From positions 2,604,001-2,668,000 of the forward strand of contig OY782765.1 of NCBI GenBank assembly GCA_963678275.1: a stretch of 64,000 bases of DNA, in the 5' to 3' direction. The notes under the pieces were generated by a model, which did not search any database, was not told the DNA's origin, and saw only the letters and a list, made by a program, of their open reading frames with translations. The stretch is from G963677445 sp963678275. GTDB taxonomy: Bacteria > Bacteroidota > Ignavibacteria > Ignavibacteriales > Melioribacteraceae. This document shows, piece by piece, positions 43,851 to 53,584 of the stretch (position 1 is its first letter; every line of letters begins with the position of its first letter). Both the position numbers and the translations under genes were made by a program.

Positions 43851-45701
43851 CTACATCGCAATGATTGCCGATTTATCAAATACAACACGGAACCTCGTCC
43901 CGACGCCTTTTTTACTATCTACAGAAATTTCGGCATTATTAAGTTCACAATATTTTTTTACCAGCGCGAGGCCCAGTCCGTTACCTTCAAATTTTCTGGT
44001 ATATCCTGTTTCCTCCTGCGAGAATACATCAAAGAGATAGGGAATATATTCCTCCGAAATCCCTATTCCGGTATCTACAACATCAACAACCGGTCTTTGC
44101 TCTTTATCCAGCGATGATATAATTTCAACCTGCCCCTCTTTTGTATATTTGATCGCGTTATCAACCAGGTTCGAAAAAATCTGGGTTATCGATTGCTCAT
44201 CCGCCAGAATACAAAAATCCAGATTCCGCGGATTACTGAAGAACAGTTTAAGTCCCTTGGAGGATGCCATTCCCCTGTATTCCCTGATAAGTCCCGGCAG
44301 AATGTTATTGTTAAGATCAAGCCTGGCCGGGCTAATTTCAATTATTCCGGTATGTATTTCCGACATATTGAGAATCATATCAATCGTGCGTATAATCCTT
44401 CGGCCGCCGCTGTCGATGCTATCGAAACAATCGACAAACTCACCATCCAGTTTTTCCTTCACTTCATCCTTAAGAAGGTTTGTAAAGCTGAGTATAACAT
44501 TTATCGGAGAACGGATTTCATGCGACATCTGCGCGAGAAACTCCGATTTGAACCGGTCCGACTGTTCCGCCTTATCCTTCGCTTTTCTCAGCTCAATTTC
44601 CATCTTTTTACGCGCGGTTATATCTCTCAGTATAAGAAAAGATCCCTGGTATGTGCCATACTCATCATAGTCCGGAGTGGCGGTAATCAGAAGGTCTATA
44701 TTTTTATCATCAAAATTTGTAATGCTCAATTCATAGGTTAGTTTATTGCCGGGCGCCAAAGAATTCACCCTTCGCTGAAAAAACCACTGCTGCTCTTTCG
44801 AAAGGAACCTGTCAATACTCCATGTGGAAAGGCTTTTCCCGTCAATGCCAAAAATTTTATGAGCGGCGGGATTTGTAAATCGAAATACTCCTTCACTATC
44901 GATTACCGCGATTCCTTCACCCTGGTTTTCAATCAGTTCACGATATCTTTTTTCACTGGCTCTTAAAGCTGCTTCGGCGGCGTCTCTTTCAATTCCCCTT
45001 TTCTGAAGCTGCTCCATCATATAATTAAATTCATCATATAACTGTCCTGTTTCATCATCCCCGTGTTTCTTAACCCTGTGCGAATAATCACCCTGCTCTG
45101 TTACCTTTTTCGCTACTTTTGCCAGTTCGGTTACGGGCCCCGAAATTTTTCTCTGCAGCATCCACGCGAGCAGATATGATATGATTATTAGCAATATTCC
45201 AAGAAAAAAGCTGAATTGAATATGACTTTTTATCTCACGGTCGAGCTCTTCAGTTGAGGCCCTTATAACAAGCGAACCAAGATAATTATCCGGATAAGTA
45301 AGAGGATGAATAACAATAAGCCCGTTTTCATCAAAAATATGACTTTCCCTCCGAAGATTATATTTTTTCAGAATCTCATTTTCAATGGGGACCCGATCAT
45401 ATCCGGCAAAAATTTCACCCGTTTCATCGTAAACTCTCGCGTTAAGTATATTGGATGTAACCGAAAGTTTTTCGAGCGCTTCACCCGCCGCGTCTATTCG
45501 CTGGAAATATAACCCTGCGCTGCAATACTGTCCTGTAATTCGGGCATTCAAAAGGGTATTATCAACAAGATTCTGTTTTGTAGTTGTTATTTTATCCATC
45601 AGGGTTATTATCATCAGCATACCCGCGACAATAAACACCACTGAAAGGATAATTATCATCAGTTTATTTTGGATGGAAAAATCCCGGAACCTTTTAATCA
45701 T
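43851..45701 (-). CDS. Membrane histidine kinase (CHASE8-like sensor, HAMP, PAS)
   Basis: 616 residues from ATG at 45701, where AGGTGA lies 7 nt upstream; a GTG 3 codons earlier overlaps the yfiR-like stop and is the alternative. TM about 13-34, a periplasmic loop to about 160 (CHASE8-like, with TTTKQNLVDNTLLNARITGQYCSAGLYF), TM about 165-182, HAMP to about 235, PAS 245-365, H-box FLAQMSHEIRSPINVILSF (His394) and a complete ATPase domain. It receives a periplasmic signal, most simply from the YfiR-like protein encoded immediately before it. Confidence 0.9.
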   Translation of the reverse strand: MIKRFRDFSIQNKLMIIILSVVFIVAGMLMIITLMDKITTTKQNLVDNTLLNARITGQYCSAGLYFQRIDAAGEALEKLSVTSNILNARVYDETGEIFAGYDRVPIENEILKKYNLRRESHIFDENGLIVIHPLTYPDNYLGSLVIRASTEELDREIKSHIQFSFFLGILLIIISYLLAWMLQRKISGPVTELAKVAKKVTEQGDYSHRVKKHGDDETGQLYDEFNYMMEQLQKRGIERDAAEAALRASEKRYRELIENQGEGIAVIDSEGVFRFTNPAAHKIFGIDGKSLSTWSIDRFLSKEQQWFFQRRVNSLAPGNKLTYELSITNFDDKNIDLLITATPDYDEYGTYQGSFLILRDITARKKMEIELRKAKDKAEQSDRFKSEFLAQMSHEIRSPINVILSFTNLLKDEVKEKLDGEFVDCFDSIDSGGRRIIRTIDMILNMSEIHTGIIEISPARLDLNNNILPGLIREYRGMASSKGLKLFFSNPRNLDFCILADEQSITQIFSNLVDNAIKYTKEGQVEIISSLDKEQRPVVDVVDTGIGISEEYIPYLFDVFSQEETGYTRKFEGNGLGLALVKKYCELNNAEISVDSKKGVGTRFRVVFDKSAIIAM

Positions 45702-45706
45702 TCTTT

Positions 45707-46291
45707 TCACCTGCTTTCCACAATCCGCGCCAGTTGAAGCAGCAGATAATGCATTTTAATTCCCGACTCCCTGACAGCTTTTTCATTTATCTCAAACCGG
45801 ATATTGTTTTCAACCCTGTAAAAATTAATATGCACCCCTTTTTCAGCATATCCTTTGCTGTCGGATAATGTAAGTATTGGCTTTCTCTTCGCAAATTCAA
45901 CCAGGTTATCCAGTTTGTCGGCAGAGATTTTCGGAATATACAATATATTGCATTTATTGACCTGCGATAAATTTGAGATCTTTATTATTTTTACTCTCAT
46001 ACCCTGGATAAGTCTGTCAGAATAAAGCTTATCCAGAACCTGGTACATCGGACTTTCACCATAAACACCGATTATGAGATTCTCCTCTGTTTCATCTGAA
46101 TTTTTCAGGTCGGGCCAAGTGACAAAATTTACAATTTTTTCAAACAGAACTCCTTTCAGAAGGTCTTCCTCCGGTTTCTGCGCTTTTAATTTGCTTACCG
46201 GAATAATACACAACAGGAGCACAAACAAAAGGAATATTTTGTCATTTACCCGCAGAAAATATTTATTAATATGTATATTCGACGCCCACAT
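45707..46291 (-). CDS. YfiR/DUF4154 periplasmic protein
   Basis: 194 residues with a signal peptide (KIFLLFVLLLCIIPVSKLKAQ). DUF4154 features: LFEKIVNFVTWP (about 50-61), LIIGVYGESP, CNILYIPKISADKL, LTLSDSKGYAEKGVHINFY and RFEINEKAVRESGIKMHYLLLQLA. In Pseudomonas YfiR binds and restrains an inner-membrane signalling enzyme by redox or envelope cues. Start 46291 is supported by GAGGAGG 4 nt upstream, inside the receptor gene. It overlaps the TonB receptor by 26 nt and abuts the kinase, so all three are coupled. Confidence 0.88.
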   Translation of the reverse strand: MWASNIHINKYFLRVNDKIFLLFVLLLCIIPVSKLKAQKPEEDLLKGVLFEKIVNFVTWPDLKNSDETEENLIIGVYGESPMYQVLDKLYSDRLIQGMRVKIIKISNLSQVNKCNILYIPKISADKLDNLVEFAKRKPILTLSDSKGYAEKGVHINFYRVENNIRFEINEKAVRESGIKMHYLLLQLARIVESR

Positions 46292-48458
46292 CTATCCTCC
46301 TCATATCCTGTAAAATCTTTGGTGTGCCCCAGGTGGCATTTATTGTCTGTCCGTAATATTCCCGGTCAAGCAGGTTATTGACTCTCAACCATCCGTTTAT
46401 CCCGGGAAATATTTCATTCACCCTGATATTAAGATTCCATAAAAATACCTCTCCGAAATTCAGATATCCTTCTGAATCAAGCAGACCGGCATATTCAGTT
46501 TCTTTATGGTTTGATTCTATTCTTCGCTTGCTGAACCAGATAAAACCTGAATAAACAGATATTTTCCCGGGATTCCATAAAATACCGCCGGTTATCTTAT
46601 GATTTGAAACAAGATTATCCTCAACATCTGTTCTGGTTCCTGATATTTCATCATAGCCGTCAAGGAATGAATAATTAATATCAGCCTGAAGACCTTCTCC
46701 GATTTTTCCTCTTATACCGAGATTTCCGCCCCATCTTCTTCCGCTGCTCACATTCATGCTCTGAAGAACCGGGACATAAATCGACTCGCCATTAATATTC
46801 ACATAGGCGGAATCACCTATATGAACACTCTCCATGATCGCGTCCTGAAGGTCATTGTAAAAAAGATTAACTCCAAACTGAAGGTTTTCTCTTGTATAAG
46901 TCCAGTCCAGTTCATAAGAGCTTATTTTTTCAGGATATAAAGCCTCATTTGGTTTTATCCACGAAAAGGTAGTGATACTTTCGAAATAAACCTGTGTAAT
47001 ACTCGGCTGGAGATATCCTTTCGAAAAAATGGCTTTCAGCAGATGTTCATCTTTATGAAATATAAGCGCCAGCCTCGGCATAAACGTATTAGAATAATTG
47101 GTATTCAGGTCATATCTTCCGCCGGCGGTAAATTTAATATTTTCAGTCAGATGCAGCCGGAATTCTGTATATAGTCCGGTGTTGCTGAATGAATGCTCCC
47201 AATTTTCCTTTTGCTCATCCGTTATAAAAGGAGCTCCCCCCTTACCTTCACTTATAACAGGTATTCCGCTTACATAATTATAATCAATTCCTGTGATATT
47301 ACGGAAATTCGGGCTGATAGCATATTCGGCTTTAATACCTGCTTTATGCGCTTTTGTCCTGAAATAATAATATTTCCTTCCCCCATAAGCATATAGTGAA
47401 TCTATTAAATGGTTTGGTCCTCCCTGTCCCGGTTCACCCTGCCGGTTCAGGTCGCCGGTGTAAAGGTTTGCTGTAGAGGGATCAAATTCATTCAGTTTAT
47501 AATTATAATATCCGCTTACCTCAAAATTATCCCCTATTTTTTTTTCACCGGTTAAAGAAAAAATATGATTCTGTTGTTTCGACTGGGTTGAGTATTCAGC
47601 CACGTACCAGTCGGGATTGCTGCCGTAGGTTTCGCTCCCCTCTATATCAAATAACATATACCGGGCAGATAAAAATTTGTAATTTAATCCCGCGTCAATT
47701 ACCCTGTGGCTGCTTCCACGGTAGAAAACTTCAGTGTAAGGATGTCTGGAGAAAATATGCCTGTTTATATATGACTCCGAAATACCGGTCGGATCCTGCT
47801 CATCACTTTTATAGCTGTAATAAACAAGCCTTCCCGAAAGATCATCCGTAAAATTTCTTATTACCCCCCCGGCGGCTTTTTGCGAATTAAAAGTGCCATA
47901 CTGAAACCGGGCAAATGCCCTTTCCTCCCGGCTGGTAATGATATTGATCATTCCGGCATAGGCGTCCCTGCCATAAAGTGTTGAGTTGGGGCCATAAACT
48001 ATTTCAACCTGTTTGACTGAGAGAAGAGGAATGCTGTTTAAACCCATAAAAAGTCCCCCGCCTGCGTCATCACTTACTTTTACCCCGTCAATCAACAATA
48101 AAACTTTATTATTACCCGCGTCTCCCGAACGATGTCCGCGCAGATTTACTATCGCCCCTTTTGTCCAGTGGCCATGCTCCGATTGTATTTGAAAAAAAGA
48201 ATTGTCGCGAAGAAGATCGAGAAGATCATGATATCCCTTCTCTTTGATCATCCGCGCTGTTATTACAGATACTCTCGCCGAAGCTTCTCTCGCCATTTGT
48301 TTTGATCTTGAAGAGGTGCTTACTTCAACGTTCAGCAGCTCTTTTAACGACATATCAAAAAGCTTCGAGGTAACGGTGCTGTCCTGCGAATAATTAATAC
48401 TGCCTGTAAACAAAAACAAAAAAATAAAAAGAGCGCCTGCCTTTTTCACACCGGACAT
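46266..48458 (-). CDS. TonB-dependent outer-membrane receptor
   Basis: 730 residues from MSGVKKAG; GGAGG lies 3 nt before this ATG, while the frame's earlier Met (18 codons upstream) has none. Signal peptide, then plug domain ARVSVITARMIKEKGYHDLLDLLRD, VNLRGHRSGDAGNNKVLLLIDGVKVSD, VEIVYGPNSTLYGRDAYAGMINIIT. A 22-strand barrel follows, ending DVGVEYTY with a terminal Tyr. No carboxypeptidase-like or SusC N-domain. Substrate unknown. The gene order receptor-YfiR-kinase suggests that outer-membrane transport is sensed and relayed. Confidence 0.92.
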   Translation of the reverse strand: MSGVKKAGALFIFLFLFTGSINYSQDSTVTSKLFDMSLKELLNVEVSTSSRSKQMAREASARVSVITARMIKEKGYHDLLDLLRDNSFFQIQSEHGHWTKGAIVNLRGHRSGDAGNNKVLLLIDGVKVSDDAGGGLFMGLNSIPLLSVKQVEIVYGPNSTLYGRDAYAGMINIITSREERAFARFQYGTFNSQKAAGGVIRNFTDDLSGRLVYYSYKSDEQDPTGISESYINRHIFSRHPYTEVFYRGSSHRVIDAGLNYKFLSARYMLFDIEGSETYGSNPDWYVAEYSTQSKQQNHIFSLTGEKKIGDNFEVSGYYNYKLNEFDPSTANLYTGDLNRQGEPGQGGPNHLIDSLYAYGGRKYYYFRTKAHKAGIKAEYAISPNFRNITGIDYNYVSGIPVISEGKGGAPFITDEQKENWEHSFSNTGLYTEFRLHLTENIKFTAGGRYDLNTNYSNTFMPRLALIFHKDEHLLKAIFSKGYLQPSITQVYFESITTFSWIKPNEALYPEKISSYELDWTYTRENLQFGVNLFYNDLQDAIMESVHIGDSAYVNINGESIYVPVLQSMNVSSGRRWGGNLGIRGKIGEGLQADINYSFLDGYDEISGTRTDVEDNLVSNHKITGGILWNPGKISVYSGFIWFSKRRIESNHKETEYAGLLDSEGYLNFGEVFLWNLNIRVNEIFPGINGWLRVNNLLDREYYGQTINATWGTPKILQDMRRIDVGVEYTY

Positions 48459-48550
48459 TTTCCTCCATCTATGTTTAATGCGAATATATAACAATATTGA
48501 AAATAAATGCAAACCGGCAAGAAAAAATAATCGGGGCAGTTCTGGTAGGC

Positions 48551-51500
48551 TTACTTAATATATATCATTTTCCTGACTTTTTTAAGAATTCTGTTTTCAG
48601 GAAATTTCGCCGATACAGAATAAAAATAAACTCCGCTCGCTATATTACCCCCATCAATTTTTGCGGTATGACTGCCTCTTTTTAATATGCCCAGCTTATT
48701 TCTTAATATTCTTTCCCCCGAAATATTATAAACTGTGATCTTTACTTCTCCCTCTTCAGGCATTACAAAATTTAGATTTGTTGCGCTGTTAAAAGGATTA
48801 GGATAATTTTGGGACACTTCAAATTTTTCAGGAGCTGAATCAAAATGTTCAACAAATATTCTTCCCCGCGTCAGAACCTGGGGATTTTCAGGTGATAAAA
48901 TACAGCCGCGATTCTTTACACTGTTTTGAAGTTCAATCTTTAACTTCCCCCCTGTCAGGTTCAGTCCAATGGGGAATTCGATCCCCCGCAATAATATTTC
49001 ACCTTTGAAATCAGAACCGGAAAAAAGGGATTTATTTCCGCTGAACCTTACATCGGGACTATCACCCGGAGGAGGCGGGGGAAGTGAATATCTTTCATCG
49101 GAAATCTTTTCAGCCGAAATAAATAGTTTATAAATTCTCCCCTTATTATCTGTTATCGATAAGATTTCCATATCGGGTACAAAATTTATCTCTTTTTCTA
49201 TGGCGGTCTGAGTCTCCTGGTTTAATATCAGCTCACCTTCCTCTGATGATTTCACCCAGTATGCTTTGCCCGGGTTCAATTCAGCCGTGTTACCATACCC
49301 GTTCTCATAAGAAAAAAAGGGTGTCAGCAGAATATCCCCCGGTGAAGTTGTTACGGCAGCAGTTTCAACAACGTAGTCGAATGGACCGACCAGGTTCCAG
49401 CCTTCCGAAATGCTGATATTACCAGAAAATGTTCCGCCTGAATAATTTTTTTGAACCGCTTCGGAAAACTTGACCCAGTATCCCGCTCCCCCCTCAAGTG
49501 AATCAGACGGAAAATAACCGTTTGAGTACCTGTAAATATCTGATGACGCTTCCGGAAAAATGTTCACCGCAGACATATCAACCGATTCAAGTGGAACTGA
49601 TATTATATTCCAGCCCGCCGGATAAGTTACCGAAAGAGAACCCCCTCCGCCCGCTGCTTCAATGGAAAAATATGACTCATCGGAAAATTCAATTTCAAGC
49701 AGCCCCGAAGAAAGGTTGGTATAACCTGATATGTTTTCTCCTGTTACCAGGTTATTCCCGAATCCGGTGTATATTACTACGGTTGATGATTTACTGATAT
49801 AGCCGGTAAGGGTACCATCTGACTCCGATTCAAGCGTAAAGTTCACAGGAATATCGGAGGCAAACCAGAGCTGATCATCTATGAATAAAGAATCAGACTC
49901 ACTGAGGGAAACATACTCAAAATTATCCTCCTGAAATCCAAGGAAACCCATTTTGGCGCCCGACTTTATTTTTTTGTCACCCGGTTCATCAAAAATTATC
50001 TCTGTCCCGTTATTTTCTTTCAGGAAAATTATATCCTTTCTGCCATCCATTATACAGTTAAATACCGGAATATTATCATCTCTTTTAATATTTATTTCAT
50101 ATTCGCCCCCATTCGAAGGGAAAAGAATGGAAAGGAAAGCCCCGTTTTGCTGCAAAGGAGTATCAATATACATCGCGGTATGAATGGCGGATGTATCAAA
50201 TGAATATTCATGCGGGGAATTGATATTATAATATGTGCCATTCCCTCCGGCGGTAAGAACAACCGCTTCAAGTTTTACCCCTTTACGCTCCCATGAAGCT
50301 CTTTTTTCTGAATAGGAAGAGCTGAAACTGCCCTCCACTTCAGGGTCGCCCCCCTCCCTTCCATAACCATGGAGCTGAAAGGTATATTCATGCGGCGCGT
50401 CGGAGGATATATAATCACCGATTACAAAATATTTATTCCTGACAAAATTAAAATGCCGTTCAATAGCGGCTCCCTCGTAGGCTGTTTTAACTTTCAGATA
50501 GTCAAGATTCTTTTTGTCGATTTTATCTTCAATAAATCCGTCGGCGTCATTTCCGGACAATATATCGCCAATAGCGGGTCCCATTCCGTCAACAAGAATC
50601 ATACTGTGGTTCTGAGCGTTCCCTACTTCCTCCCGACGGTCCCAGCTTATGTAGCCGGGATCGAGGGCGATAGTCCTTCCATAGGCGTGAATTAGAAAGC
50701 TGGAAACATCCGCCTGATTATGCCCGAGTGCGTTTTCTCTTATGTGGCCGTTTTTAGCGGTAATATGCATATAAACAGCATCTGTTTCCCATGATGAGCG
50801 AAATACCGCGCTGCCCGCTTCAGGTAAAACGGTAAAAAGTTCGCCGGCCGGATCTTCCGGGGGAGCGTAAGCAGCGATAAAATTTGCCACCAGATCGGCA
50901 TATCTCGCCGTCTGGCTTAAAAGCTGGTTGTGCACATCAAAATCGGTATAATCATCCAGCCAGAAATATTCACTTCCCTCAAGCAGCATGAGTTCGGGGA
51001 ATGAATCATTCATGTGCGTATCCTCTATCGGAGGAATTTTCCCGTCAGGCAGCCGAATTTGATTTATCCAGGCATAAAGGTTTTTCCAGTCATCATCAAA
51101 CCAGGGATTTTTAATAAATCTCTCATTCCCTTCATACTGGTAATTTTTCGGCACATCGGGAAGAAAATTACCATACGCCCTCACTAACGGCAATGCCCTC
51201 GAAAGTGAATAACGGAAATATAAAGAGCCTTCCGTATAACCGGCCACAACTCCCGGATCAGACATCCTGCCTTCATCTCTGAAAAAACAGTTATCCAGAT
51301 TCCACATTCCGGCGCTTATCCAGCTTGCTGATTGAAGGTTGCCGTCGCTGCTTACCGCGTCATTCATAGCGACTGCCGAAAAAGCCAGAGCCGAAGCGGT
51401 CATGATAGCGTGATTGTTTTTTACCAGATCAAAAAATGTGGAATTAAAGAAAGGAGGCAGAATTGCACGTGTCGCTTCTTCATGAAGATTGCCGGCAAAT

Positions 51501-52042
51501 TGCTGAAGGTTGCTTTTAACCCCTGCAAGTACGGCCTGACTTATCCCGGCTCCGAGTAACAGATCATAAGCAGACATCAGGTCAATAAGCTCCCTGCTTC
51601 TCCATTGCCAGGAATCATAGGCCGAAAGATTGAGCACGGTAATTCTATCAACGCTTGTTTCGATCGTTTCCATGATATCAATCGCTTTGTTGATATACTC
51701 CTCCTTTTCAGAAGCGGGCAGATCAATGATGATACCATTTTCATATTTTTTCTCCAGCAACACTACAAACGCGCAGGCTTTGGCAATGCGCGCTTTGCCA
51801 AACCGGGCGCTGTTGGAGGAACCGGTCGGGACGGTAGTTTTGGCTCTGCTGTATACATTCAGATACAGAGGCAGAATAATTTCTTCAGAGAGTATACTTT
51901 TCACATACTCAACCTGGTTTGCTTTCAATAATGTTCTCGGACGGGAATAATCCCCTTCCGGAGGCTCCCATGCTCCCTGCTGCCCCGTTATGGCAAAAGT
52001 TAAGAGCAGGTAAAATAAAATAAAAGCGGCTATTTTTTTCAT
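48551..52042 (-). CDS. Heparinase II/III-like polysaccharide lyase with type IX sorting domain
   Basis: 1163 residues with a signal peptide. Residues about 35-300 form an alpha/alpha toroid (RTLLKANQVEYVKSIL, KNNHAIMTASALAFSAVAMNDA), and about 385-640 the heparinase-like beta-sheet domain with GSAVFRSSWETDAVYMHITAKNG, ALGHNQADVSSFLIHAYGRTIALDPGYISW and NAQNHSMILVDG. About 790-940 carries two beta repeats (AGWNIISVPLE, EGWNLVGPF), and the tail FEVSQNYPNPFNSATN to RKMIYIK is the type IX sorting domain. It is probably exported to the surface to cleave an acidic polysaccharide; the substrate is unknown. No sulfatase or lyase partner is nearby. Confidence 0.85.
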   Translation of the reverse strand: MKKIAAFILFYLLLTFAITGQQGAWEPPEGDYSRPRTLLKANQVEYVKSILSEEIILPLYLNVYSRAKTTVPTGSSNSARFGKARIAKACAFVVLLEKKYENGIIIDLPASEKEEYINKAIDIMETIETSVDRITVLNLSAYDSWQWRSRELIDLMSAYDLLLGAGISQAVLAGVKSNLQQFAGNLHEEATRAILPPFFNSTFFDLVKNNHAIMTASALAFSAVAMNDAVSSDGNLQSASWISAGMWNLDNCFFRDEGRMSDPGVVAGYTEGSLYFRYSLSRALPLVRAYGNFLPDVPKNYQYEGNERFIKNPWFDDDWKNLYAWINQIRLPDGKIPPIEDTHMNDSFPELMLLEGSEYFWLDDYTDFDVHNQLLSQTARYADLVANFIAAYAPPEDPAGELFTVLPEAGSAVFRSSWETDAVYMHITAKNGHIRENALGHNQADVSSFLIHAYGRTIALDPGYISWDRREEVGNAQNHSMILVDGMGPAIGDILSGNDADGFIEDKIDKKNLDYLKVKTAYEGAAIERHFNFVRNKYFVIGDYISSDAPHEYTFQLHGYGREGGDPEVEGSFSSSYSEKRASWERKGVKLEAVVLTAGGNGTYYNINSPHEYSFDTSAIHTAMYIDTPLQQNGAFLSILFPSNGGEYEINIKRDDNIPVFNCIMDGRKDIIFLKENNGTEIIFDEPGDKKIKSGAKMGFLGFQEDNFEYVSLSESDSLFIDDQLWFASDIPVNFTLESESDGTLTGYISKSSTVVIYTGFGNNLVTGENISGYTNLSSGLLEIEFSDESYFSIEAAGGGGSLSVTYPAGWNIISVPLESVDMSAVNIFPEASSDIYRYSNGYFPSDSLEGGAGYWVKFSEAVQKNYSGGTFSGNISISEGWNLVGPFDYVVETAAVTTSPGDILLTPFFSYENGYGNTAELNPGKAYWVKSSEEGELILNQETQTAIEKEINFVPDMEILSITDNKGRIYKLFISAEKISDERYSLPPPPPGDSPDVRFSGNKSLFSGSDFKGEILLRGIEFPIGLNLTGGKLKIELQNSVKNRGCILSPENPQVLTRGRIFVEHFDSAPEKFEVSQNYPNPFNSATNLNFVMPEEGEVKITVYNISGERILRNKLGILKRGSHTAKIDGGNIASGVYFYSVSAKFPENRILKKVRKMIYIK

Positions 52043-52109
52043 ATACCAACTATCGGATTAATTGAGAGATATTTAACACTAACAGTAAAAATGATATAGT
52101 AGTGCAAAA

Positions 52110-52375
52110 CACCGAAACTTCAGGCCTTAAACCCTGCTCTTTGGGCTAAAGCCCTTTCATATCCGGGCGCCGTCATGTCCCCGCCGTGAACGGCGGGGTT
52201 ATTTCTGATATCATAGCATACCTTTTGTTTGAAGCTCTAATCTGAAACAGCGAAGTTATCAAACAAAACCATGCCCGAGAAATTTCTCCCGGCATAATAA
52301 CCACGGCCTTCAGGCCGTGGTTATCAGAATACTCAAAACTTAAACGGGCTTTAGCCCAAAGCACACGCCGGGATA
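52110..52375. repeat. Cluster of five perfect palindromes (REP-type)
   Basis: Palindromes: GGGCTAAAGCCC (52143-52154), CCCCGCCGTGAACGGCGGGG (52179-52198), a CCCGAGAAATTTCTCCCGG-type hairpin (near 52272-52291), CCACGGCCTTCAGGCCGTGG (52301-52320), and CGGGCTTTAGCCC (52344-52356). The outer GGGCTAAAGCCC / GGGCTTTAGCCC pair faces inwards, so the interval could also fold as one unit. It fills the gap between the lyase gene and trxB (52043-52475), upstream of the trxB terminator. Confidence 0.7.
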
Positions 52376-52405
52376 ATTTGAGCAATTGCAGCCCCATCTT
52401 TAAAC

Positions 52406-52435
52406 TAAAAAACCCCGGATGAATTCACCCGGGGT
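52406..52435 (-). terminator. trxB terminator
   Basis: On the minus strand, ACCCCGG (52434-52428) pairs with CCGGGGT (52418-52412) around a short A/T centre with one mismatch, followed by TTTTTAGTTTAAAG. 41 bp after the trxB stop. Confidence 0.7.
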
Positions 52436-52475
52436 CTGCCAATAGTATATAAGGTATAATAATATTCTATTTCAA

Positions 52476-53426
52476 TTAAGCTAATTCATTCGCTTCCAGC
52501 CATCTTTCGGCGTCGATCGCGGCCATGGTTCCGCTTCCGGCCGCGGTAATAGCCTGGCGGTAGGTTTTATCCTGAACATCACCGGCGGCGAATACACCTT
52601 CGATATTTGTATATGTTGAGCCTGGTTTCACCAGCAGGTAGCCGGTTTCATCCATATCAAGCTGACCTTTGAAGAGATCGGTATTCGGTTTATGCCCGAT
52701 AGCCATAAATATTCCGTCAACTTCCACTTCGCGGGTTGAACCGTCGCGGGTATCCTCGAGGATAGCTCCGGTAACTTTTTTCATTCCGTTAACCTCTTCG
52801 CCGAGGATTTCTTTAATAACGGTATTCAGTTCAAATTTAATCTTAGGATTTTTCTGAGCTCTTTCAAGCATAATTTTTGAAGCCCTGAAACCTTCACGGC
52901 GGTGAATTACCGAAACTTCGCGTCCGAATTTTGTAAGGTAGTTGGCTTCCTCCATCGCGCTGTCGCCGCCGCCTACCACAAAAATCTTCTGATCTTTGAA
53001 GAAAAAGCCGTCACATGTAGCGCAGGCCGAAACGCCATAACCCATATATTTTTTTTCACTCGGTATATTAAGCAGCCTTGCTGACGCGCCGGTAGCGATT
53101 ATTACAGCGTCAGCGGTATAAACTTCATCATTCGATTTAACTGTAAATGGTCTTTTCGAAAAATCCACTTCGGTTATCTCTTTAAAGAAACTTTTTGCTC
53201 CGAACCTCAAAGCCTGTTTTCTCATAACATCCATCAGTTCGGGACCCATGATACCATTTTCAAAACCGGGAAAATTTTCAACATCTGTGGTAATTGTAAG
53301 CTGCCCGCCCGGCTGAATTCCTTCGAATATTACAGGATCCAGATTTGCTCTCGCGTTATAAATTGCCGCTGTAAGTCCCGCGGGACCTGAACCTATTATT
53401 AATACTTTGTGATGATTATCTGCCAT
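52476..53426 (-). CDS. trxB: Thioredoxin-disulfide reductase
   Basis: 316 residues. FAD motif IIGSGPAGLTAAIYNAR (10-26), redox pair CATCDG (Cys135, Cys138), NADPH motif VVGGGDSAMEEANYL and VFAAGDVQDK near the end. Low-Mr type. GGAGAAATAAA precedes the ATG. It supplies electrons to thioredoxin; the nearby thioredoxin-like gene at 34908 lacks CxxC and is not its obvious partner. Minus strand, alone. Confidence 0.97.
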   Translation of the reverse strand: MADNHHKVLIIGSGPAGLTAAIYNARANLDPVIFEGIQPGGQLTITTDVENFPGFENGIMGPELMDVMRKQALRFGAKSFFKEITEVDFSKRPFTVKSNDEVYTADAVIIATGASARLLNIPSEKKYMGYGVSACATCDGFFFKDQKIFVVGGGDSAMEEANYLTKFGREVSVIHRREGFRASKIMLERAQKNPKIKFELNTVIKEILGEEVNGMKKVTGAILEDTRDGSTREVEVDGIFMAIGHKPNTDLFKGQLDMDETGYLLVKPGSTYTNIEGVFAAGDVQDKTYRQAITAAGSGTMAAIDAERWLEANELA

Positions 53427-53584
53427 TTTATTTCTCCATCAATCTCATTTATTATTTTTTATTGCTATATGATTCACAAAACTCAAAATAGTTTCATTTG
53501 CTTTCTTTGTATCTAAATAGAAATCCAAATCGCAATCGTCTTTAAATTATTAATTGTTCATTATTAATTATTCATTATTAATTA

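Noticed and set aside
52173..52397. Minus-strand frame of 74 residues
   Set aside because: It covers the palindrome cluster. Frames of this kind arise wherever such repeats occur and carry no real protein features.
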